Positions 1 to 10,695 of a stretch of 64,000 bases of DNA are shown piece after piece. The stretch's first letter is position 1; each line of letters opens with the position of its first letter. Origin of the DNA: Crocodylus rhombifer. Its lineage: Eukaryota; Chordata; Crocodylia; Crocodylidae. The position numbers and the translations under genes are program-made. Below the pieces are notes generated by a model. That model made no database searches. It worked only from the letters and a program-made list of their open reading frames with translations, and had not been told where the DNA came from. The DNA is taken from contig JAVSML010024002.1 of NCBI GenBank assembly GCA_038503035.1, positions 438,587-502,586 of the forward strand, in the 5' to 3' direction.

Positions 1-514
1 TAGTCCACACAGCCTGGCGTGCACCCATCAGTGTGTGGTTGGAGGAGGCCGGAGGGGGAAGATTGAGGCAAGCAGAATGGTGCAGTGCTTCCCCTCTGGA
101 ATTCTTTGCCACAGCTGGAACAGCTGCCTTCACTGGAGAGAGCTTAGGCAAGTAAGACTTCCCTCCCCATCCTTTCACCTCCCATCCCAGACTGCAGTGG
201 TTGGCATATACTACCCCCCAACACTGTTTCGGCCACTGAAGGAGCTTGCTACACTTCTGGTAACTGACTGAGAGGCAGACTGAATTTACTAAATGGAATC
301 CTTATAGAGTAAGGTGTGAGTACAATTTGGACCTTAGAAAAGTTAGGTGTTTGCAAGGGCTACATATCCGATCCTGACAATGGAGATCTTTGAACAAGTA
401 CGAATTCTTTCTGAAGATAGTTGGCAGAAGATGGATGTCATCTCTTCAGGCTCTTTTAAATACCAGAAAATGTATTTTTATTATGATAACACTTAGAACA
501 CCAATAATAGACTT
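1..514. other. Non-coding, nothing recognised
   Basis: Mixed-composition vertebrate-type DNA. I see no exon with convincing splice sites, no RNA gene and no repeat I can name. Open stretches here are under 80 codons and do not resemble any family I know. Confidence 0.5.
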
Positions 515-600
515 GAACTAGTTGTGCTAGGTGCTGGTCAAAGGCCTATTTGCTCCAACAAGCTTACAATCTAGGTATAAGAGAAAATATGGATACAATC
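515..600 (+). repeat. Old dispersed repeat core, copy 1
   Basis: The phrase gtgctaggtgctg followed by agcttacaatctaggtataa resembles stretches at 16011-16090 and 16543-16625 (forms of 'ctgctaagtgctgtacaa ... ctgcccgtaagactttaaaat'). I recall this core from many sauropsid introns but cannot name the family. The following 300 bases may be its continuation. Divergence is high. Confidence 0.4.
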
Positions 601-1455
601 AAGGCTAGCAGAAAGGAGGGACTTTTGAAAATGAAAGGGGTCAATATAATAAATAATAAATGAAGAGCACCAGCTGATCTAACCATTGGAAAGATTTAAC
701 CATCCCATACAAGGAGTTTTTAAGGACAGAAAAAGAGTATCTCCAAAGATCTTTTTGGCAAGCTACTACCATTTGTGAAGGAGGAATAGGAACAAACAAG
801 GCAGTAGTTTGAGGCTGGGTAGTGAAGTGGGTATTGGTGACAAAGATGTTGGGGTCAATATCTTGATGGTAGTGCTGGCAGGGATAAGTCATGAAAGACT
901 TTAAAAATCATAATAGCTGGGCATGAAATTCCTTTAAAATGGTCCTGATAGACTTATTTGGCATGGTAGGGAAGGCAAAGTTAATGAGAGATTCAACATT
1001 TAAAAAAAAAATTGGGTTTAGTTCTCAGTCTCACCAAACAAAACTTCTAATTTTTCCCCCCATGAACCAGAAATCCTGGGACTTTTGTTTCAGTAAAAGT
1101 GAAACAAGATATTTCCAAAAGGAAACACCTCCCACTCCTGCAGCTACTCAATGAAATAGGTATTTTGTCAACTTCAGTGTAGCTATGAACAGTGCTGAGA
1201 CCGGCAAGGATATCAGTGTCATTATTGGCTATTGGATAGACCCATTATATAGACTGCTTTTGAGCCTCAGCCCTTCTAAGCTCTAAGGCACTCTGTACAT
1301 GTTATATTTATGCTGTGATTAACCTGTTAGTTACAGCATAAATGGGAAAGGTACTTCACGTGCACCCAATTTAAGATACTGCAAGATGGAAAATGAACCA
1401 TACAAATTTTCCACATATGACGTACAGCATGTTTTGTAAGACACCTTAAAGTTAA
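601..1455. other. Non-coding, nothing firm
   Basis: No gene, RNA or named repeat seen. The purine-rich stretch 600-900 may be the body of the old repeat whose core lies at 515-600. Confidence 0.4.
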
Positions 1456-1459
1456 CATG

Positions 1460-1900
1460 TGGCCAGGCTGACAATCATCTGATTGTCAGCCCCAGCCCAA
1501 GGCTGTGGCAAGCCAAAGGGCTTCCCCTCTGGGGACTTTAAACCACATGCCCAGCAGCTCTGGCTAGGCTGCCAGGCATGGGGGATTGAAGGCTCCCAGC
1601 AAGGGGAAGCAAAGGGAGCTGGGCCCAGGAGTTGACAATCAGATGATTGTGAACTCCAGCCCCAGTTCTATACTAGGGACTTAAACCATCCTTGGCAAGG
1701 TTTGGGGCCAGGGCTGACAGCTGATCGTTGGCCTTGGCCTCAGATCACACTGGGGTTGGTCTGAGTCCCCAGTGTGGTCCTAGGGCCAGAGCCAATTTGA
1801 GAGCCAGGGCCAAAGCTGACAACTGGCTAATCATTGGCCTCAGCCCAACTTGCTGGTACAGGGGCAGCCTGGGTTCCCCCTCAGCTAGCAAGAAGTAGCG
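1460..1900. repeat. GC-rich block of palindromic repeat units
   Basis: At 1466-1491 there is an inverted repeat with perfect 12-base arms (GGCTGACAATCA) around two bases. A near copy lies at 1631-1654 (gttgacaatca, 2-base centre, one arm mismatch). Both are followed by ccagcccca/ccagccccag text and then by ggactttaaacc or gggacttaaacc, giving a unit of about 165 bases. Two weaker relatives (gctgacagctgatcgttgg near 1716, gctgacaactggctaatc near 1832) follow. I do not recognise the family; it is richer in GC than its flanks. Confidence 0.55.
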
Positions 1901-1944
1901 GTCTCATTTTATAGCGAAGAATGCTGTAGTTCACTTTCTTGGAT

Positions 1945-2008
1945 CTGGCAGGGGATTGAACTAGACAGCCTTTGCACGTCCCTTCCACTTTTCTACTATG
2001 TCTATGAT
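1945..2008 (+). mobile_element. CR1 retrotransposon 3' tail, very short
   Basis: The text gggattgaactagacagcc and then cccttcca...tctatgattga matches the last 60 or so bases of CR1 elements seen elsewhere in the window (compare 13000-13064). The order 'ggactagatgacct ... ggtcccttccaaccc ... ctatgatt' is kept, with several changes. Only the tail remains, as expected for 5'-truncated CR1 copies. Confidence 0.6.
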
Positions 2009-3283
2009 TGAAGGATAAAATCTGCCTGATCTTATATGATCAGAGAGCCATTCACCTGACACATGAAGTACTGAACAATCTGTTTTCCCAAAACAATTGA
2101 GTGCAGGGACTAAAAATTCAGAACCAAGACCTTAGGTCAGGGATCTTGATAACAGCTGAGTCAGAAATACCCCATACATTGAGTACACATTAGTATGCTT
2201 TATTAGGCTGACTTACAGGAATTGGTTTTGCTTTGTAATATCTTAATAACATTCAGTAAAATGCTGTGACATCCAAAGCACTAAAGCTGTTTTTTAGAAA
2301 AGCAGATATGGAAAATAATAAACATCTAATGATGAAGCATATAATTATGCAATATTTCGTATGCTGCTTTGTCAACATTAGAAAACCATGACTCATACGC
2401 CTATTAACTGCTGAAGTGCTTGCCCAAAAACGAAATTTTCTGACAGAAAGACATGTGCTCACGCAACAAATCTGGCACCCACAAATATGTGTCGAGCCTG
2501 TCTCACTAAACAAGCTGCTTTATATCAATTTTCTGATTAGAGGGCTGTATCCCTGTAGAACTCTTCTGTAAGTCTTATAAAACTGCAAGGCAATCACACC
2601 ACGATCAGAACACGGTCCTAAATGTTTCGGGAAGCCAACTAACATCCCAGCCAATTTAATATTCCAACCCTAGGAGGGACTCCTCCCTGCGTTTTGGAAG
2701 CCATGCAAATTGTCTCTGAAATTCCAGTATAATCACCACTCTGTTATAGCAGAAGTTTCATGAAACAGGCCTGATTGAAACATGTCTAGTTCAGAAAGCT
2801 GTGTGCATTTTGTACTTCTGCCTAGTGGAACTGAATCAAAACCCTGAACCTACAAATACGGAAACACACTCTGCTCTCAAGCCAACCCAACATAAATACA
2901 ATCCAGTTGTTCAACTTTAAAATAAACACCTTCATGCTTTCTCCTGTGGTGCCCCTCGTGCTTGGGCAGGTTTCTCCACAAACCTACCTTCTTATATACC
3001 TTCATAAATCTCATCCGTCTCCTTGCCCCCCCCCCCACAAATTTGATGCATTTTAATGTGCTGAAGTACAGAGACTATTGCCTCATGCTGAATAATATGG
3101 CCTTGTGATTTCCTTCTATTTCCCCATCTGTATCCATTTGTCTTTTGTCTCTAATTTAGCTTCTAAACTATTTGCAGGCAAAAACCATGCTTTTGTTTCT
3201 GTTTTTTGCAGGGTTTAGAACAATGAGGTCTGGGGTCATAATTAGGAGTGCTCGGCATTAACGCACAGGAGGGCAAAATGGTA
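2009..3283. other. Non-coding; one poly-C run
   Basis: No gene recognised. A run of 11 C lies at 3026-3036. The rest is ordinary AT-rich sequence without repeats I can identify. Confidence 0.5.
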
Positions 3284-3600
3284 GATCTAGCTGGCGGCCA
3301 GACTCCATTTCCCAGAGGCCTCTACTAGCATTGCTGCAGTTGGTTTCCATGGAGACCCCAGCAGCAGCAGCACCCTGACAGCAGGACCAGAGTTTCCATG
3401 GAAACCGGCCCCAGCACTGCTGGCATCATGCAGGGCAGGGTAGGGAGCTGCTCCAGCACTGGAGCTGGGATCTTGCAAGGGTGGTAGCCAGGGCAAAGCT
3501 GTGAGCCACCGCCAGAATGCCCCTGCCCACGCTATCACTGCTGCAAGGTCCCAGTCCCAGAGCAGCTCCCCATCCTGCCACGCACCCTGCCAGCATTAAG
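3284..3600. other. GC-rich segment
   Basis: A local rise in GC with cagcagcagcag-type triplets and repeated ccagcactgg/ctccagcactgg text. It contains two X-box-like palindromes (3343-3356 and 3392-3405). Open frames on the minus strand across it are explained by base composition. It could be a promoter, or just another GC-rich dispersed repeat like those at 8.1, 30.1 and 54.5 kb. Confidence 0.4.
3343..3405. promoter_or_regulatory. Two X-box-like palindromes
   Basis: GTTTCCATGGAGAC at 3343-3356 and the perfect 14-base palindrome GTTTCCATGGAAAC at 3392-3405 lie 49 bases apart. They resemble the RFX-factor X-box (GTTnCCATGGnAAC) known from ciliary and MHC class II promoters. Binding is inference from the motif alone; no transcription start or first exon is visible next to it. 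Confidence 0.25.
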
Positions 3601-5390
3601 GTCAGCAATAAGAGTGGTACTTTGGATGCACAGATTATTTAAGGTTTTCATCTCCAGACTTGTTTCTGCAAGTTATAACTTTGCAAATGTTTGCTCGCTC
3701 TCCAGGTAAAGCCAATTCAGCTCTCCAAACCACTTTTTGAGTCTAGGTTACTGATGCAAGTACATTTTGAATGCATTTTTTTATGCACAGTTAATGTCAC
3801 TCAAATGCCTGTGAACCTGAACTGTAAGCCCAGTTAGGCACTTAGAATAGATGACCAACTTAATTGCCTTGTGAGCATAAATAGGAGTATTTCTTCCCAA
3901 AACCTGGCTCTACACTATAATAATAATTTACACTAATCTGAAAAAAACATAGGTTACATTTTTGCCCCCAAACCCACTTAGAGCAGATCTAGGATTTATC
4001 CTAATATCAACAACTAGGTGGGTAATGATCACAACTATTCTACAGGGTTTATTTTCCTCCAAGGACACAATTCTTTGAAGTAGCAAGCATCCCTGTTCAC
4101 ATTGACTTCATTAGAGGTTGAGAGTGCTCTCTCTAACGAACCCTTTTTTCTACTGAGACAGCTCCTAGAGGACATTGGCTTAAATAGAAAGTTCAGCACA
4201 TGCAGATTTGATACTTCAGAGCTGCTGGCATTTCAGAGTGTGTAAAATTCACTGGATTCTTTTCCTGTTTTTCTGAATATCTTCCTATTTGACCTGCCAA
4301 TCCTTATAGTCTCTCATGTAGGTAAAAGTCAGTATTTGGGCTAATGCTTTGCATTCTCTTCTCCAGAGGGAACACTTTCTGAAAAATGATTAAAGTTGAT
4401 GTATTTATTTTGCTCTAATGGGTGCCGATCTAGTAATTGCTCTATTTGAACACACTTGCTACAGGACTGTAGTCTAAATTTAGCATTGTGAATGCTTTTG
4501 GCCAAAGGCTGTGCTAGTCAAAAATTTCCAGTGCTGGAAAATATTATGAAGATGACTGGAAAAGCACACTGTCTGTTTTTTCCAAGTGCATTAGAAATTA
4601 CAAACTCTCCCTGAAACAAGACCCAGGTTTTTTCTAAGCTTGGAAATAAAATAAGAACCACCTCCTTTTCTGACATTTATCTCAGATTAATTTTGGCTTC
4701 TGGCTTGAAGAAGAACTAATTACGTTTCTTTTTTCTTTGTTTTTGGTCTAGAAAGGTTTTCTGAGTACAAATATAGGAAATGTCTAAGTGGGAAATGCCA
4801 TAAATGGTGACAGGGCAAAATGTTATACCTCTGCAATCATAAAAGCTTCTTGTGCCATCCTGTCAGTTCTCACCAGCTAAACTGCATTATTAATTGGGCT
4901 GGAGACCTCCAAAAGTAAGCCCAGGAAATTACAGCCCAGGCACTTCACAAATTGCTCTTGGGGAGTGATCAGCAAGTCTCCCAGGAGTCAGTCTTATTGC
5001 AGCATCGTGGTAGGAGAGCAGGCGGTGCTATCTATCATTTGTGCAGCGAGGCTCTGTTTAAGGTTTGCTGGTTAGTAAAGAGCTCATATCATTTTTTCGA
5101 CTGTTAGCAGTATTTGCCCTTAATGTCGTGGCCACATCCTGAAGTAAGATATTTTCCTGTCTCAGACTCAATCCGCAGCTTCGCCTGGGCATCTGGCAAT
5201 TTGTCTTCCCAAGCAGAGAAAAGTTAGTCCTTCTGTGTGCTATTAAAACGGGTAGTTCCACCCCAGAGGCAGCTCTGGTTCAGCAACATCTGAACAAATC
5301 CCTCCCTACGTATCTTTATCTACCTTGCAGGTGCTTTCTGGAGTTTGACATTTTAAAAAATATTGAGCATCTCAAACAAAAATAGGCAGG
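3601..5390. other. Non-coding, no gene seen
   Basis: AT-rich sequence with no recognisable exon. The only repeat I see is the old fragment at 4086-4140. A frame of 67 codons on the minus strand at 5058-5261 has no recognisable domain. Confidence 0.5.
4086..4140. repeat. Old 'tgacttca' dispersed repeat fragment
   Basis: The text cattgacttcattagaggtt followed by gagagtgctct resembles a widespread old sauropsid repeat with the core 'ttgacttcaatgggagttg...gtgctcagcac'. Similar cores occur at 5696-5810, 7196-7275, 9110-9172, 14678-14735 and 27826-27890. Identification is from memory of the core only. Confidence 0.4.
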
Positions 5391-5480
5391 CAAGATTCTT
5401 TGAGTAGTCGTGATATCTTTTATTAGACCAACTTAGTCATTGGAAAAAAGTTCTTAGCAAGCTATTGGGCGCAACTGAAA
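5391..5480 (+). repeat. Dispersed repeat, 'gatatcttttattagacc' type
   Basis: The words gatatcttttattagaccaa, then ttggaaaaaagttctt, then gcaagctattgggcgc match in order a repeat I recall from turtle and crocodilian DNA (… agcaagctttcgggc …). Only one arm of that foldback-like repeat seems to be present. No coding potential. Confidence 0.5.
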
Positions 5481-5695
5481 AAACAAACCAACCCTAGCTA
5501 TCAACAAAAATAGGATTGTTTACTTCAATGGTTTTTATCATCATTCTTTTCAGTTAATTTTACTCTGTGCCACTAATAACTTTTATCTTCTAAGAAAATA
5601 ACCAGAACACCCAACATGTTGCTATACACTATTACGATTGACCCCACATAAGGTGGAGGAGGGGAATGTTTGCTTCTTTTTTCTGTGCCCCATTC

Positions 5696-5810
5696 ACAAA
5701 AGAATTCCTGTTAAAGGCAGTGCTTAGGCATTTGCTTAATTCCCACTGGCATCAATGGGACTTAAGAATGTAGATGAAGTGCTTAAGAGCCTTCTTGAAT
5801 AGGGGCCCAC
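5696..5810. repeat. Old dispersed repeat, 'aatgggacttaag' type
   Basis: The text ggcatcaatgggacttaag followed by gaagtgcttaagagcc and gaataggggccc matches in order a common old sauropsid repeat. It belongs to the same loose group as the fragments at 4086 and 9110. Confidence 0.45.
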
Positions 5811-7195
5811 AGCTGGAGACAACGTCCTATGAAGGAGGAGCACTCAGGAAATGAGTATGACTTGTAGATGTTCAGGAAATAAATTCTTGCATGTAGAGTC
5901 CTTGTTCCTAGACATAACTGGATGGAGACAAATGGGTGAAGGAGCTCAGTGACAAGCACTGAACAAGCAGATGGAGTCACTCAAATTTCGATAAAGGAAT
6001 AAAGAGGGTAGGATGTAGGGGGGAGGCTGTGGAAGCTGACATGTCCTTGGAAGGATCTAGGAGGAGCAGGTAGCCGTCAACTGAGAAATGTCTAGCTGCT
6101 GTGTGAAATCATCAGTGTGGGGGCAAGTGTCATTGCTGTAGACTATGAGTGCAGCTGTGCAGGAAGAAATCTAAATATGGTTTGCTGCCTAATGCAATAG
6201 GAAGGACCTTGTTGGTGAAAGACAGTATGTGTCAAATAGATACAGGGAGGTCTACCAGATTTCTAAAATATGAATAAGTCAGGAAACTTTGTCAACACAG
6301 GTACACCAGCTTACTACGAAGATCAGAACCGTTGCCCACCCCATTGTATATAAGCAGTAAAATGTTAAAGAAAACGATAGGCTAGAGTCATCACAAACAG
6401 CAAAATCCTAGGGAACCATGATCGAGGAGTGAATTTTAACTCGCTAAGAATCAGCAGAACTGCAGACCTTCTTAAAATATAGGTTGCTAAAGAATGACAG
6501 GAAAAATCACCAACTTTGACACTAGGAGAGCAGATTTAAGGCAAAGGGAAATAATAGTGAGGAGTCCTAAAGGAATTAAAAATTACTTCTGAAAGCAGCC
6601 TAATAAATCAGCTGGGAAAATCTAGAGGCAAAGAAAACTTAAACTTGGAGCTGAAGGAACTAGATCTTCCAGTGTGAGAATGACGAGAAAGCAAACTGGT
6701 TTGCTGCAAAAGGCAGCATTACTGACTGACTTGATTTACTTGCGTATCCTATAGACCTCTGTCCGTATGCTAAGTATAGCATTCTGACACTAATGGTTCC
6801 TTGGATGTCAATAATGCTCTATGAGCCTGGCAGTTTTCTATATCAATTCATCCTATGTCAGGAAATAAGAGATGTGCAATAGAAAAATCAGTTTTCTAAA
6901 AATATAAATTAAAGCATTAAATGTATTTAAAGAATTTTGCTTAATTTGATATCACAGCTTGTGAATAGCATCACAAGGTTTGAATTTTGATTGGCTTTCT
7001 GAGAAGTTTACTGACTCTGGGAACAGTTATAGGATCAGTTCCCGCTTCTCACTCATGAATAATCAAGCACTCCTTTGAATGCATAACATATTAGTGTTGT
7101 CTAACAGTTTTCACTACATTATTTACTTTTTAAAACAGATAATTTAGACTCTTCATTTTAATAGGAACTAATTCAGCCAGACTGATCCAATAAAT
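5811..7195. other. Non-coding, nothing named
   Basis: Purine-rich sequence from 5990 to 6700, with many gga/aga words, resembles the flanks of other old dispersed repeats (600-900 and 29130-29420). No exon, RNA gene or mobile element could be supported. Confidence 0.4.
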
Positions 7196-7275
7196 GGAGG
7201 TTTCAATAGGTGTAATTTCATTAGCGTCAATAGAACTACCCATTTTATACCAGCTGAGGATGTAACCCACATTCC
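7196..7275. repeat. Old dispersed repeat fragment
   Basis: The text ggaggtttcaataggtgtaa, cgtcaatagaactacccat and then ttataccagctgaggatgta matches in order a conserved old repeat ending 'ttacaccagctgaggatctggcc'. Highly diverged. Confidence 0.4.
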
Positions 7276-8109
7276 TCAACTTCTTTTACACAATCAATGC
7301 TCTATGTCTTTGGTTGATTTCTCTATTTTTCCTTTGTGGATGTACGCTAGAGGTGGCTGCTACATACTCCCAGATGAATACTGGTTTTAGATCATTCTCT
7401 GCTTTTTTTTTCAGTACCCACAACTGGATAAACAAAATTCCGCACATTCATGGAAACATACATAAATACCAAGGTATTAAAATGTTTCCCACAAAAGACA
7501 TCAACACCAGGACCCGGCCAGTCATTGCGTTTTGTCCAGATCTGTAGTTACATGCTCCTCTTCATCTTGAGAGCTCTATTACAGCATTATATAAAACTAA
7601 TATAAAAGATCCTTTTGACATATGTGAAGTGATAAAAGACATTTTGAAATACTCAAAGGTCTCATTTCTGTCTACAGTACTGTTATGCAAAGAAGGATAA
7701 CTCAAGTCTTCATTAGGTCAAAGGGCAGCACGGACTGATGAAGACACCCCAGCTTTTGTAGCCAACAGCGCACAAGAGAGTGGCACAGGCAGCACTTTTT
7801 CAATTCCCCTTGACTTCCCAACCTAACTGATCAGGTATACATTTACAGCGGGGTTGACTAGGGACAGTCTTCAGTGTGATGAAAAAGTGAGGCTCAGTTT
7901 CATGCATCTTTGGCCACAGCAGTACCCTTAGATCCCAAACTCCCTGTCCTACCTTGCCATAAATTGTCTTGAATAAAACACTCTGGCAAGGTACAGACAT
8001 TCAAAAAGCCTGAGGAGGAAGCAATCTAAATTTGGTGCTTTATGCTCAGCCTCCTAGATTAGGTCAGGAGTGAACAGAACAGATGTTCGACCTTCAGTGA
8101 CGGGGGCAC
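7276..8109. other. Non-coding, nothing recognised
   Basis: No gene or repeat recognised. A 77-codon plus-strand frame at 7314-7547 has no recognisable domain and no convincing splice sites. Confidence 0.45.
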
Positions 8110-8712
8110 GTGGGCTGCCTGCACTGGCCACAGCCAGCAGGTTGGGATTGCTCCTATACACCTCCCAGCAGGCTGCAGGAGCATGCTGAGCCCATCCAAG
8201 CAGCTGAGCTACCCCTGATTGGCCAGGATTGCCCCTCTCCCCAGCCTCACCCACCCGTCAGTAGCCAGCTGTCAGCAGAGTTGGTAGGGGGAGCAGATGC
8301 CTCTGCCCCCCCCTCAGCCCTGGCCCCCTCAGACCTGAGCCAGTACAGCTGGGGGAGGCCCAGGCCAGGCAGTAGGGGGATGGGGAAGTGGAGGCCCCCA
8401 CCACGTGTACCCAGGCCCAACCCTGGCTCCCCTGGACCTGAGCCAACACAGCTGGGGTCTCTGTTCCCCTCTGCCCACCACCAACTGCCCAGCCTGGCTG
8501 AAAGCCCTGCAGCTCTCAGCTATGCATCCTGCCTGTACCTGTCAGCTGAGGTGGGCAGTGGGAGCAGGGATGGGGGAGCAGAGGCACCTGTCGTGCAGGC
8601 CAGCCCTGGTCCCCCAGACCTGAGCCAGAACGGGGGCTGTGCCAGGGTGCTCCACTCCCCCCTCTCTGCTGCCCTGCCCAGGTTCCTGGGAAGCTGGGAG
8701 ACTGTGACCTAA
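8110..8712. repeat. GC-rich degenerate repeat block
   Basis: The block repeats cagacctgagcca- or ggacctgagcca-type text starting near 8334, 8437 and 8619, each after 'cagccctgg' or 'aaccctgg' and C runs. A longer unit (gtcagc ... ggggagcaga..cctctg ... ccctgg.cccc..agacctgagcca) appears at 8268-8345 and again at 8538-8630. Because stop codons are rare in such GC-rich DNA, a 200-codon proline- and serine-rich frame runs through it on the plus strand, with rival frames on both strands. I read it as a repeat, not a gene. Confidence 0.5.
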
Positions 8713-9789
8713 CTTGAGTATGTAGGGAATCTGTTACAGAAGTTCGATAGACCGGGCTAATCTAAATCACTTAACTCTGATACTACATCCATGTAGGTCT
8801 ATCTTAGACTAGGTTCCACCATTTTTAATGGTCTGTGTGCACTGGTCTTTAACTGGTCCATGTGCACTGAACTACTGTACAGGTACAGGTGTAGACCAGC
8901 TTTGGGGCACTCATACTGGTATAAATGTAATTTTTGTGCCTAGCCTCTACTTCACACTAATGTAAAGCAGAGCAAAGTCTGGACTATTACATCTTATGCA
9001 AATTTTATATAATATTTGGTGTTTATTAAAAAAATTAAACCAATAAACACTAGAATATGGCTTACAAACTTGCAAATCCCAGTCATATGAATTACTGGTA
9101 CAACTGTAGATGGATCCTGCTTCCACTGAAGTCATGGGGAGTTTGCCATTTAACTTCTTAGGATGAAATATATGTCCCTTAACATACTCTAACTGTACCT
9201 TGTAGGGAATCAGAAGCAGATCTAGGTGAATCTCCAAGCCTTCTTTACCAAGTGCTACTCCGATATGAACAGCATCAACTGCAAAGTAGAAAACAATACT
9301 TACATTTTATTCCCTTCTGTAAATGCCAGAACTAGAAAATAAAAAAGATGCAATAAAAAGATTCAAGTCACTTCTTCAACTGTCTGCTAACATCAAAGCT
9401 ATTTTACAATTTAGTACTTGGCTTAAAGTAACATTTGCATTTAGTTGGAAGACTGGGTTGTTATCTGACATGACTTCCTCCTTCCCTCTCTATCAAATAA
9501 TAATATTTGCCAACTTCTCCACATCACTGCAAGGCTTATCAATTAGGGAAAACCTTATATTGACTTCAGCAGGATGAAGTTGGGGACCTTGATGTGTGTG
9601 AAGTGCTTTGAGAGCCTTGAGCAGAACATCAGGTGTATGAATTGTATAGCTTTGTAAACTAAGTAAGTACTCTTTTAGTGTTAATAAGCAGGTGCTTTAA
9701 CTGTAATGAACAGAGTTCATTAAATCCAACTAATATTACTTGACACATATACAGCCATTTATAGACATTGCTATTTCTTTCCTGCACCT
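8713..9789. other. Non-coding with one old repeat fragment
   Basis: No gene seen. 8730-8900 holds mildly repetitive text (gtgtgcactggtc / catgtgcactgaac) that could be a decayed MITE, but no terminal inverted repeats could be fixed. 9110-9172 has an old dispersed repeat core. Confidence 0.4.
9110..9172. repeat. Old 'tgaagtca' dispersed repeat fragment
   Basis: The text tggatcctgcttccactgaa, then ggggagtttgccattta, matches in order a recalled repeat 'ggatcctgctcccattgaagtcaatgggagttttgccattgactt'. Diverged. Confidence 0.45.
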
Positions 9790-9905
9790 TGTGAGAAAGT
9801 TTAACTCTCTCTATTTTTCAAATGAGAAAGCCTATGTGTAGATTTGCTCCAGGTCATTGACAGAGCCGGAAAGAGAACTCAGGGTACCAGACTGGGATTT
9901 CGAGA
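9790..9905 (-). repeat. MIR-like SINE remnant
   Basis: Read on the plus strand, the order tttttcaaatgagaaagc, then tccaggtcattgacagagcc, then gaactcagg matches the reversed MIR core and tail (cagatgaggaaactg ... aaggtcacacagctagt..cagagcc). The match is a chain of short words with many changes, as expected for an ancient SINE. Confidence 0.45.
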
Positions 9906-9993
9906 CAGAACCAAAAACTAACTTAGGCAGACTTTAAGCACTTTAGTCCAAATTTGCCATCCGAAAAAATCCGCAGTTGGGTGCTTTGTTATC

Positions 9994-10314
9994 CAGTGGG
10001 TGTCTATATGTGCGCCCCACTGCACAGTTGGTACTGCGTAGCCATTTGATACTGCACAGTCATTTAGTACTTACTTTAGCAAGCACTAGATGATTGAACA
10101 GTATCTGCCAGTGCTGCATAGCCTCAATGGCACACAAGTCACTTCCATTTCTACTGTGCAGTAGCAACAAGCTACTGCACAGTAGCTCGTTGCTAATGTG
10201 TGGTACTGGTGGCATCATGGTTAGTGCCCACCAATGCTAGGCCATTGTAGTGACAAGCTATATTGCTGTAGCTCATCACTGTGGTGACATAGTGTATTGT
10301 GTAGATGCACCAAG
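9994..10314. mobile_element. hAT-like MITE, palindromic
   Basis: A non-coding element of about 320 bases, with cagtgggtgtctatatg at the left and gtgtagatgcacc at the right; the reverse complement of the right end, ggtgcatctacac, resembles the left end. The left end begins CAGTG, fitting the hAT pattern YAGNG. Inside, ctactgtgcagtag (10151-10164) pairs perfectly with 10172-10185, and an overlapping second hairpin pairs 10163-10177 with 10180-10194 with one mismatch. No clear target duplication was found. It carries no transposase. Confidence 0.5.
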
Positions 10315-10564
10315 TAAGTATTAAACCACACTAAGCCCCTCTCTAGTCATCCTGAAAGGTCCATGGATACCTGCAGTGCCATTCTGCACATACCCTGAAC
10401 TGCCCCAGCTTAGTACCTGCCTGCACTCCACAGGAATCCACTACGGTGCAACAGCATATACGTTCCCTAAGGGGACTAATCCAGTAGGGGTGCACAAGGC
10501 TAGCCTAACACACTAGCAGGATCAAGCCATGCACAAGGATCATTGTCATAGTGATGGTGCTGCT

Positions 10565-10695
10565 GCTAATAACATAAGGCACTCATCCAGGAACTGGGAA
10601 ACCTGGGTTCACTAGTTCTGAGTCCTTTGTGCGAAAGGATTCAAACTCACATTGTCCTTGTGAGTCAGGCAGGCAACTATGACTCTGGAGAGGCG
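10565..10695. repeat. tRNA-like foldback repeat, weak copy
   Basis: The left half reads actcatccaggaactggg, aaacctgggttcacta; the right half reads gaaaggattcaaactcaca, then tgtgagtcaggcaggcaact. This follows the order of the better copies at 33735, 34125 and 50240. The arms are poorly matched, so this is the least certain copy. Confidence 0.3.

Noticed and set aside
8110..8712. 200-codon plus-strand frame as a gene
   Set aside because: It lies over degenerate GC-rich repeats, has rival frames on both strands and no recognisable domain.
8730..8900. A fourth MITE
   Set aside because: Some internal repeated words, but no terminal inverted repeats could be fixed.
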